The position numbers and the translations under genes were made by a program. Positions 13,081 to 25,000 of a stretch of DNA of 64,000 nt are shown here, piece after piece (the stretch's first letter is position 1; each line of letters begins with the position of its first letter). The stretch is from Aptenodytes patagonicus. Taxonomy: Eukaryota > Chordata > Aves > Sphenisciformes > Spheniscidae. A model generated the notes under the pieces. The model was not told where the DNA came from and searched no databases. It saw only the letters and a program-made list of their open reading frames with translations. Where the stretch lies: NCBI RefSeq assembly GCF_965638725.1, contig NC_134963.1:1061501-1125500 (forward strand). Reading direction: 5' to 3'.

Positions 13081-16000
13081 ATGGAGAAATATGAAAATGT
13101 ACCACCCCTCCCTAAAGAACCTGCAAGAGAAATGAATGTGGAGAATCATACTTGTCCCCCACCTCTGCCGCCTAATGAACAGCCTCCACCACCTCCCCTG
13201 CAAACGTCCAGTGACGCAGAGGTAATGGACGTTGGCTCTGGTGGTGATGGACAGTCAGATACCCCTGCTGGGGACACGCACAGTATCTGCAGAACACAGC
13301 TTCTCACAAAGGGATCTGCCTGCTACAAAAGTCGTCTTATAATAGACCCTAACAATAGTGACCAAAGCCCAAGAACTGCTCGTCATGCACCTTCAGTTCG
13401 AAAGTTCACCCCAGATCTTAAGTTACTTAAAGATGTAAAGATTAGTGTTAGCTTTACAGAAAGCTGCAAAAGCAAAGATAGGAAAGTTCTGTACACTGGA
13501 GTTGAGCAGGATTATAAGGCAGATACAGATTTTGCTATTAATAATGTCAATGGGGATTTGCATGTTTGTCCTTTCGGTGGTAGTAATGGTAAAGCTGTAG
13601 GAATAGGGGGTGAAAATGATGACAAGAAGGATGATGAAAATGATATTGATCAGGAAAAGAGAGTGGAATATGCAGTTCTGGATGAGCTAGAAGATTTTAC
13701 CGACAATTTGATGGAAATAGATGAAGAAGGAGGAGGGTTCACATCTAAAGCAATCGTTCAAAGAGATAAAGTGGATGAAGAAACCTTGAATTACTCATAC
13801 GAGGTAAGTAAATCCACAAGTTTTTGGTGGGTAAGAGGTTTCCAAGTGGCTAGAAAAAAGTATGTAAAGATGTTCACTAAAACAGTCTCATCTACAAATG
13901 TGCAGTACTTGGGTCAAAACCACAGAATTTTCAGAGACAGAACTTTGGCTGAAAACTTTCGTGAATTATGTTGGTCAAACTTCCGAGTTGTGTGGCAGCT
14001 TCTGTAGTCTTGTTTAAAAATAACAGTTAAAAGGCTTCTTACACAATTGCAGCTGATTTTATCAGGAAAAATACCAGTTCTCACTTACGAAAACTTATTT
14101 TCTATTTTTCAGTCTTTTTACTGGGATCATTGGAAATTTCTAGTTTCTCTCTGTATGGAAGTACATTGAGAAAATGTATACTTTTTCTTTGCAAGGGGAA
14201 AGGGAGGTTAGTAGACCCAGAAGGATGGTGTCTGATGAAGTCTCTTTCAGGATGACTTTGATAATGATGTGGATGCTCTGCTGGAAGAGGGTCTTCGAGC
14301 ACCCAAAACAAGGAGACTAGAAAATGAGAAATATGGTGGTGAAAGTGATCACCAGTCTGATGGAGAAACAAGTGTGCAGCCAATGATGACCAAAATTAAA
14401 ACTGTACTTAAAAGTAAGTTAATGTTCATTAAATATCTGTATTTTTTTTGTGTGTGGCTTATGTCTGTAGAACAAAAGTGTATCAGCAAGCAAAGTTTAG
14501 GATAGCAATTCTTGTGAATTGTTTGAAGGCTTCTTACTATAGGATATGATTTTTTATGTTCCTGAACAGTGAAGTTGATTTTTGGGAGTGCTTTTGATCT
14601 TCATCTGTTGTATGTAGTAAGAATGTATTTTAGTGTGTGGATTTGTGAAAAATTATGAAGAATGTTACCTCAGTGGTGGGGAGGTGAACAAGGATGATCT
14701 GTTCTTTTGTCTCCAGTACTGTGAAACTGCTGAAGACTGTTCGTGGTCATTGTGAACTTCTTCCTATTTTAGATACATCACTTCTGTTGTTGAAATTGCT
14801 CTATGTGAAGTCTTTATGCATCCAATACTAGGTTAAAAAAAATCATTAGGAAAATCAGTGGCTTACATTTATCAAATTTCATCGTGTAAATGTTACAAAC
14901 TACTAATAAAGAAGAGCTGAAAATGTGAACCAATCCAGAAGAATGTAACTGAAAATACTGTCAATTAGGATTAAAATTTGAACCTGCTCTAGAGGAGTAT
15001 TTTGCAGCTTCACTATATTCTGAAATAAGAAACCAAACAGTTTTTTCCTCCAAAATTTTATACTAACACAGGATTGCCAAGAAGCTCCTAGCTAAGATGA
15101 GCCTGGTCTCTGATTTCTGATGTAGGGAGGAGTGAGACTGTTCTCTGATTTCTGGAATAGAAAGGAGTGAGGCCATGTATTATTAACTTGAGCGTGAGCA
15201 TAAGCGTTTTACTGCAATATTGTTTCTTTTGCTATGCGATTCCTCATATTGGCTTATTGTACTCTTAATTTCAGTCTTGTTTTCTGGAAGAAGTAGTATT
15301 CTTGATGGCCAAGATAAATATTTAAGTATAAAGGCTTATAGACTTGATCCTGGTTTGTATTGTGCTTACGCTGAAAAATATAATAGGAAAGCCTTAGCTT
15401 ACAGCCTAACTCACTGCTGGCTGTTTGGGCCTGTGGGTCTAGTGGTGTGTCAATGCAAATTTATCCCTGAGTGTCAAGTGCAAAAATTTTTAAAAGAAAA
15501 CTCAGTTGTTTCAAAAGCAGGTATGACTTTTGCATTAAATATAGTTGTGCTTGTGATGATATAAGTACATAAAGACGACTAAAGAGAAAATTCACTGGTG
15601 AAATGAACAGATCGGTCTGTATAAAAATTAGTGCTACTGTTGCTTTTCAGTTGAAAACATAATGGCATCTGTAATTTTGCAGGATTTAATGTGGGTTAGA
15701 AGCATATGACTTTTTATTAAAGGAAACCAAAATATTTTTACAAAACTTTTTTAGTGTTGTTTCAGTGTCATTTTATCCTTTGAGACAGAAAAAGCAATAA
15801 AAATAAAACTCTTGATTTTTGTTTTTTCCTGTTCTTCTAAGCAGTCTATCCAAGTTTAAAGCGATTCTTTGCTTTAAAGGTCGTGGCCGCCCTCCTACAG
15901 AACCTTTGCCAGACGGATGGATCATGACATTCCATAACTCGGGCATTCCTGTATATCTGCACAGAGAATCTAGAGTTGTTACCTGGTCTAGACCTTACTT

Positions 16001-19000
16001 CTTGGGAACAGGAAGCATAAGGGTGAGAGCTATCAATGACTTAAATACTTACTGAGATTTAAAAATTAGGTATGTTCCTGCAAACAGTTGAATATTTTTC
16101 TACTTTAGCAGGCTTCTTTCCAGTGTTAGAATTAAGGTACTTGAAAAATAAACTCCTCTGTTTCTGAAAATTACAATATGATTTTTCTTACAGTGTTTTG
16201 TTTTTCCATTTTTGCAATGAATTTGGGCAGTTAAAGTGAATGAGGTGGTCTTGTTTGGTGCCTTCGTTGTTCTAGTATATGGCTGCAAAATGTTGGTTTT
16301 ATTCCACCATGAAATATATTTAGATCATTTATTTGTAGCTATAAACTAGCCTGAGCTGTGGCTTATGGTCCACATCTACGGAAGTAAGCATGTGACGTTC
16401 ATGAACCCAAGGAATCTGCAGAAATTGGATTTAATGTCATGGGCTTAAACCCCAAGAGAGCTCAGTGGATTTTATGAAAGCATGTAGTATTTGCATGTAA
16501 TTGAACAGAATATAATTTGGATCTGAAACAGCAAATACACTTCGAAGGTTAGTATCAGTGTTACGCGGTGCCAAGAAACCATAGGAGTGGATGTACTCAG
16601 ATCTTGAGTAGAGTAAGATTGCTGACCAAAGAGAAGCTTGAGCCTAGACTAAATGTAATCAAGATGGAAGTTACTTTTATCTTCTGGTTTTGAGTTTTGT
16701 TTTTGGTCACCTTGAGGTACTGAAACCTTCTGTATTATTTTATATTTGCAGAAACATGATCCTCCCCTTAGTAGCATTCCCTGCTTGCATTACAAAAAAA
16801 TGAAGGAAAATGAGGAAAGGGAACAAAACAATGACATAACCCCAAATGAAGAAGTATCACCTGTAAAGCACCTAGATAAATCTTCAGAACTGGACTGCCA
16901 AACAGAAGAACCGGATTCTACTGCTGCTGATTCTGGGCCTTTAGATGACAAAGACGCCTCGGGGGGAGATGCAGCACAAGGAGCCTTAGGACAAGTTAAG
17001 GCCAAAGTTGAAGTATGTAAAGATGAATCTGTAGGTATGTATGGAAGTCTTTTCTTGGCTGGAGTTGGGGTAATGGCGGTTGGGATACATATGCTTTATT
17101 CCGGACTTGGCAACTGAATAATACCTTGCCTGAGATCAAGTGGTCAGTTGTCTTTTTGTACGGTTTTTCGTGTGCAGAGATCTGGAGAAATAGATCCAGT
17201 ATTAGAAATCAATTTTGATTTTAACAGGAAGAGAAACATACAGTGGAGATTTTTGCTAAAGACTTGAGAGTCCGTATGCGAAGGTTTTACGCGCAAAAAT
17301 GTGAAAGTTTTGGAAGTTTAGTCCTGTAGACTTTATGTCAATTTAAGAATCAATTAAGTCAATGCGTACATATGAATTGCTGTTGTCAAGTGTGTTTGTG
17401 TGACTTCTTTAAATAGGCTTTTCTATGCGGTCTCTATATTGGCTGAATTATATCTATTTTTGGTATGATCTCTTAAGATAAATGGTGCAGTTAAACTAGA
17501 TTTGCTTATTTGCACAAGTCTAGCAGAATAAGTTACGCAAGTATAATTGCACTCATGCAAAGGGGTGTGATGCTTCATTATTTTATTTATGCAAGTCTGA
17601 TAGCTTTATACAAAAAGCTTCCTGAAGAAGTCATGCCAAAATCACTGCCAAACTTACAGAGGAACTTAGAGAGAAAGCTCCTGTGCCACTTACCACAACT
17701 GTATACCTGAGAGTATCATCCATGTAAATTACTGCTGCTCAGAATACTGATATGGATTGTAGGCTACCACTTACCTTTGTAGTGTTCAAACATAAAACTT
17801 GTCATTACATGTGTCCTGTTCAGTCTGAAAACCATACCAAAAGATTAAAAAAAAAAAAAAATCATCAATATTTAGCAGCAAAACTAAAACCAGTAAGCAC
17901 TTATTTTCTACATGAAGTTCACCTGTCTATCTCTCTCTTTAAATAGGATCTGTATTCTGTATTACTGAAAAAATACTGAGTGATCAAGTATAAGCGTGAC
18001 TTGCATTTGGAATTCCTTGTGGAAGGAAACAATGCCAGCAGCTTGCTTTTTGTTTACATCTTGGGATGCTACTCTTTATTTTTGCTGATTATATCTGCAG
18101 AAATATCCTATAAAGGAGAAGCAGCTGTACTTCAAGGGGGACAGTCTTTTAGTACTCTGTATATGAAAATGAATGTGTTAAATTCTGTTTAGAGGCCAGC
18201 AGATATTCATGGAGTTCATAGAGCATCATTATATAGTGTTTCATGGTACACTGTTTAATAAATAGGCAGCAATAGTCAGTTTTGGCTTCAGGAAAATGAG
18301 GCTAATAGCATAACTACTGTTACTCACTGTATACCTTGCTTCAGGTAATGAGAAGGTGAATAGGTGATTAAGTAGAACAATTACTAGTGTTTTGTTACAA
18401 ATTGTGTTGGGTATTATGCTGGTTAGGGCTTAGTAAAATCTTCGAGTGACAGAATAAAATGTTCTTTTGTTTTGTTTTCCAGTTTGCACAAATGTTTTGC
18501 ATTTGACCCAGTAGGAAGAAAACTTGTAATTAGTTTTGTTAGTATAAAATAGCATCTTAACCTTGAGTATGTGAACTAAAGCCACTACTTTTGCTCCTGG
18601 TCTAAAAAAATAATTAGAACATGTTTAAAACAGTGGAAATAGTGAACCTAATGCTTGCTCAGTGGTGAAGTAGGGAGAGTAACTTGTTTGTGTTTCTTAG
18701 ATCTGGAAGATTTTAGACGCTATCTTGAAAAGCGTTTTGACTTTGAACAAGTTACCGTAAAAAAATTCAGAACCTGGGCTGAGAGACGGCAATTCAATCG
18801 TGAAATGAAGCGGAAGCAGGCAGAATCTGAGCGGCCTATTCTGCCTGCCAACCAGAAACTCATTACCTTGTCTGTGCAAGATGCACCTACAAAGAAAGGT
18901 TAGTTTGTCTACCTGGAGTTCAAATATTCTGTATCAAAGACTAATTACAGTTCTAATCTCGACTGAAAAAAAGAAAAAATCCTGTAGTAAGTCCACTTTC

Positions 19001-22000
19001 TTCTTGTTCTAGAATTCTGTGTTCTTGGATCCATCATATTACATAGTAAAAGAAAAATACTGTCAAAATATGCTTCCTATTTAAAAGAGTAATTCCTAAA
19101 TGAAAGGATTTTTATTTAAGGTTGCAGTCCTGGTAACTGGTTACTACCTTCAGCTACTTGTTACTGTTGGTTGTTACTGAAAATCTTTCTGCCTAGTCAC
19201 TCAATACTACTGCCTTCTCAGTCCTATACCAGTTCTAATTGGTCCTAAATTAGGGACTGTTTACAAATGTCGGATTGATCCAGATTAAAAGCTACAATTA
19301 AAAATACAAATTTAAAGCAGTTTGATGGAAACAGTTAAGAATGAACTGCGTGTGCAGTTGTGTCCTGTGGTGTGAAGACTGGATATCATATCTGATGAGA
19401 AGCTGGGTGAATTAGCTCTTATCTGTATTGGCTGTGTAGCCATGGTAGTATGTTTAACTGCAGTCTGATATTTAAAATGTCCATAGACCTGTGATTTGGG
19501 TTTTGTTCTTGTTTTGTACGTTGTCATGTTTCTGGGTTTCTTCTCTTTAGCGGAGTTAAAGCTTATGAGCTGCATATTGACCATTCCCTGTTACAGTGAG
19601 GTGCAGTTGAATTTTTAGTTAATGCACTTTATCTTAAAATTCTAGGTTTTAGAGCCACATGGAAACCATCTAAATCAAGGACTGACTTACACTTTATCTA
19701 TCTAAATATTAACTTTCTCTCCCATACTGCCGTGGTGCCCACTGAGGCAGAGTTTGTGCTCTTGACTAACAATACTGTTGCAGAGAAAAAAAAAAATAGG
19801 ACGTTCAAATAAAAAGAGCGTGTTCAGGGCAAGGGGACAGTGACCTGATTTGTGGCTTGTTAAACAGGATTTCTTGGGAAAAAAAACAGTGATTCTGGTT
19901 TGTGGATTTGAAGTCTACGTGCCTATTGTTAGAAGGGAGATACAACGTGTTTAGGAGCAAATTAGAGGATTTCTAATTGGTGTTAGCTGCCAAAAATGCT
20001 GTGTTGTAGAGGTTCAGAGGCCATGGGACTGCAAACATTGAACAGAGAATATTTGACTTAGCTCATAATTAATGTGCTTCTAGTTGTTGATAGAAATTTC
20101 TCAGACTTATTTCTCAATACTTTTTCAGAGAAAATGGACTTTGAGGTCATAATTATCCATGTCTGATTCAACAGCATTGCATTTAATTTGAGCGGGCCCT
20201 TATCCCTTGTAGCTTGTCATTTATTTATTTATTTGTAATAGAAATTGTCTTTTAAAGACTGGAACTACTTAGCTGTCTTCCCCTCCCCCCCCCTCTTTTT
20301 TTGTAGAATTTGTGATTAATCCCAATGGGAAATCCGAAGTTTGCATACTGCATGAATATATGCAACGAGTCCTAAAGGTTCGCCCTGTTTACAATTTCTT
20401 TGAATGTGGTAAGTCTGTTAAGTTTTTTAATCGACGACATGCTGTTTTGAAGGGCTTATCTCATGCTTGGATATCTTTAAAAAAAAAAATCAAATGATGG
20501 ACATTTTTCCTAAGGGATGACTTGAAAGTCTATTGTGAATCAAATTCTACCTAGGAAACGTTTTCTGTATCTTAAACGTGGCTTTTGAGGATAAGAGCAG
20601 TCTTATGTTTAAAATAACAGTATGGCTTTTCACTTGGAAAACTATGCCTAAGTGAAAATGGATTTGAGTAACTCATTTGCATATAAAAGGACATGTCAGT
20701 GAAATATGGGCAATTACAGTTTTGCTGACTGTGCACAATTAATATTTGCTTGATTTTTCTTGTCATTGATGTCCAGAAAATCCGATTGTAAGGCACAAAT
20801 TGTTTTAGTGAATCATCAGAATCCTGGGGGGGGGGGGGTAAATACTAAACCCAAGTAGTTTCTGAAGAGAAATATGTAGGCCTTCAATTATGAAGCTGTT
20901 AAGAATTTGAAAGATTTCTGCAGGCACATATGTACTCTCTCTAAAGCTGCAATAATTTGAGATATTTTTGTGGTTTTGTTCTGTTCTGGTTTTCTTCCAA
21001 TTAACAAAAAATACAGTAGGTTTTTTTAGATATGTAGAGTTTTAAAGTCTTTTAACATACAATAACTTGAACAGTTACGATTGTTGTTATGTCATGGAGG
21101 TTTATATTTAAATCTGGTCATCCTAAGAGAATTGCGTATGTATAAATTGATGTTAAAAATTTAAATGGAAACCAGAAATGGCTATGTAGACTATTTGCCT
21201 TGTGTGACTATTCTCTAAGGTCATTGATAAATTATAATTAACACTGGTAGGAATTGTTTTGGTATAAATGTTGACTAATTTTGCTCATAGTATTAGAAGA
21301 ATGGAAATAGAAGTGTCATTCTACTGGACTAAAAATAACTTAGAGTTACTGAGATTATGTTGTTCCATGATTAGTGTGGGATTTATGTTAAATGCTGGAT
21401 GGAAATATGTTTCTGTTTTTAAACAGCTTTTAATTTTATTCTGTGTCAGTGGTGAGAAGAGGTAGGTCGATAGTTCCTGACTTAGGCTGTACTGAGACTG
21501 TGTAAGTGATGCTAGCACTCAGAAAAACAAAAACCTGTGGAGAATTTTATTTTAGATAAATACGGTGGGGGAATGCACTTGATGCTTAATCAAGAATCTA
21601 AAAATGTTACATACATGGCATATATAACTGGAATCAAATTAACGCTGGATTTTTTTTTTCCCCCTGTAAATTCCAGCCAGATTGCCTTATCTAGCTGCAT
21701 TTGAGATTGCTTTACAAAGTGGTATAGCATATGTTCCTTGCATTTTTGCTTTTGCCGGGGGTTTTTTGGGGTACCTTATGGAAAAGAAAGAAATTACACC
21801 TTTTTCAGCAGCAGCCATTAAAGGATTAAGTCCTGCAGTCAGCATCCAAGGAATTACAAGTCGGGCATCTTAGTTTACTGTGGAATCTATAATTATTCAG
21901 AATTACGTTATCCCTATATATGCATTACATAATGTAACTGAATTTTCAATATCAGAATGTGTAGCTCTTGTATTTACACTGTGTTACTGATGCAAAAATT

Positions 22001-25000
22001 TTGGAATTAACATTTGAATTCTGGCAGATTACAAATGATCTCTTACAATGTAAAAGTTCTTCATTTGGAAGAATGAAGTACATGGTGGTAAGTCTGTGTT
22101 AATGGAGAACTCTGTTAGTTTTTCATATACTGGAGTTAGCAATTCTTCAGTCTTTTTGAAGAATAGACAACTTCCATCCCTCTTGAAGTTGTAATGAAGA
22201 AGAAAACTAATCTTGATAGTGGTGGGTCTTTCATGTTCATTATGAGTATTTTACATTGGGAGTTCTGAAAAGCTTTCTTTTTCTTTCCTCCTCCGTTTCC
22301 AGAGAACCCAAGTGAACCTTTTGGAGCCTCAGTGATTATTGATGGAGTAACTTATGGGGCAGGAACTGCCAGCAGCAAAAAACTTGCCAAGAATAAAGCT
22401 GGTAACATTTTTTCTTTCTTAATACCAACTGCTGAATTGTTTATCTGTTTTCATTTCTGCTTTGAAGATGACATATTTGCAATAGTAAGTAGGAATAATT
22501 TTGTTAATAATCAAAGAAGGTACACTCGTGTCTTTTTGGTAAAAGTGATAAATACTGTTGCAGAGACTTTTCTGACAACCCTAAGTTCAGCTGTGTACTG
22601 GGATAAAAAACCATGAAGAAACTTCAGATGTTAACTTACATGTAAACTATTGATGTACACTGAGTAGCTGTAAGAGCATCTGTCTCTAATGGTCAGGCCA
22701 ATAAGAACGTGTTGGGGGTTTTATATTTATACTGTCACCTGCTATATAAACACCTGGTATATGGATTTTAGCAAAATGTAAGTCTTTGCCCTTCTTCAAA
22801 AAAAAAAAAACCAAACCACCTCAAGATTTTGGTTGTTTTGGTTCTCTTTCTGGTAATGAAACAATTGCACTGAAATACGTGATTATTGATTTCCAAGTAC
22901 TTGTCTTCATTAATTACTTCCAATTGTGTAAGTCTGTAATGAATATGCAAATAATTAAGAACCAGATGAGAATGTGTCTGACACATTAGAACTTCTTACT
23001 GATCTCCAGATTTAAATGTCTTTAGCACAAGGATCAAGAAAAAATACCTTCTCAAAACATAAAGATGTATAATATACCTGTGGTACTTCCTGCACTTGTG
23101 AAATACGTCAATGTAGCTAAATCACCAAAAGCCAGCCCATAATTGTTTGTGCATGAAAAAAAGGTATTTTGCTGTGAAAATTTAGGCAAATACTGGATGT
23201 ACTTTTTGTACAATACTAGGGTTCTGAGTGCCCTAGTGATACAGTACTAGGGTTCGGCTGTAACAACTAAGGGGTGATAACAGCTTTCTAGTTTTAGGTC
23301 CTAAGGGCTCTACGTCACTTTTAAAATGAGGCTTGGTTATAATTTTTTTCCTTTCATAGGCATTTGCAAAAAGCAGTTTCTTCTTAATGAAAGTCTCACA
23401 ACTAATTAAACTATCAACTTGAACGAGTAGATTCTTTTTTTTTTTCCTTAAAAAGTGCAAGTGAATATACTTACAAAAAGAAGATGCCTGTCTTATCTGT
23501 AAAATTGCTCTCTAATATGAGTGGATATTTCTAGGGGAGATGTGAGGCTTGCTTAAAGAGTGCCTCATTCTGCTGTTTTTCTTTACAATCATTGTTTAAA
23601 ATAATTGTAATCAAGATGTTTAATCATGTTCTGCAGCTCGAGCTACACTGGAAATCCTTATTCCCGACTTTGTTAAACAGACCTCTGAGGAGAAGCCCAA
23701 AGACAGTGAAGAACTTGAGGTACTGAACTCTTGCTTGCTGGCTGTCATTATTGGAGTCTGTTTTTAAAAACATTACACCTTCGATGTCAGAAATATTAAT
23801 GAAAATTTGTAACGTTGTTTTCTCAGTCAGATGGAAAAGTGAAATTCTTCATTTATAGCAAGGTCTATGGCAATGAAAATACTTTTTTTCTATTGGAACT
23901 GATCAGAAAATGTACTGTGATGCAGAGAACTAGTCCCTTGTTGAAATACCAGGTTGTTTACTGAAGACCTGAAATGTTCCAAGACAGTAGACTGCCTGTG
24001 CTATCCTGGCTTCCAGAACCCTCTGGTTGATGCCTTGAAAAGTTCAGAGCTAGATGCTGTCTGGTTTTGTGTGATCGTCTTCAAAGACCGAGTAAGAACT
24101 GAAAGTGCCCAGGCTTCTGAGACATTTTCACTTAGCTGTGAAAGCTACCTACTGCCAGATCAGACAGCTAAAATTGCAGACTTTAAGCAGTGACATTTGA
24201 GAAAATCGAAGGAAAAGTGTCTTTAAGTGGAGAGCGTGTGCTATATATTCAGGAAATATTAAATAGCTAGTTAATCAGTGATATGTTCACTTCCAATTCA
24301 GCATGTAACAGACCGTCAGTAAGGAGTAAAGGAAAAATCGGTGATCAGCCCGAAAGAAATGTTTTAATTTTAAAAAGTGTAATATACAGAATGAGTTGTT
24401 TGTACACTTGCTTTAATGTAAAACTGTATTGTATGCCCTGGGCTATTGAAATGGTCATTAAGAAAACGCAGAGAATTTTTTCCGTTGTTTTAAAATAAAA
24501 TACAAAACGTTCCAATAGCTGTTATGTTTTCTTTTACTAAACCACAGCATTTTGGTAAGTAGAATTTCATAATTAGTTAAAACAAATAAAATAACCTTGT
24601 CCTGAGGGAGAAAGCCTGATAAAAAATTTATAAGATTCTCATTTTTATGTCCATCTTGTGTAATGTAAAATTGGAGTTAAAAGAATTATTTAAATTTCTG
24701 TCTGCAAACATATGATTAGGTGTGGCAGTCTTAATGATGTTGGTAAATACCTCCATTATGGATTTAAAAATACTTTTTTAAGTATTAAGCACAGAGGAAC
24801 AGAATTTGTTTAATGTTGCAAAGGAGAAATGAGCGTTAAGAACAGTATTAAAGTCTTATTCGCGCAAAAGCTCAATAACCCTTTTCAATTCCTTTTGTAG
24901 TATTTTAACCATATCAGTATTGAGGACTCACGGGTATACGAACTCACCAGTAAAGCTGGACTTTTGTCTCCATATCAGATTCTCCATGAGTGCCTTAAAA

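Larger units (their letters stand above)
20307..23719 (+). other. DGCR8: DGCR8 double-stranded RNA-binding domain 1 exons
   Basis: Exons 20307-20408, 22303-22401 and 23637-23719 encode residues 504-598. The fold-defining pieces are present: the first helix ([12 protein letters not shown]), the strand after it, and the C-terminal helix start with basic residues ([19 protein letters not shown]) that contact the RNA phosphate backbone in dsRBDs. The order and near-identity to human identify dsRBD1. Confidence 0.9.

Noticed and set aside
13804-14007. Extension of DGCR8 exon 2 as a 308-residue protein
   Set aside because: GTAAGT at 13804 is a strong donor and the next exon continues with [11 protein letters not shown] as in human DGCR8. 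The extra residues look like intron translation and no AATAAA follows in the short intron.
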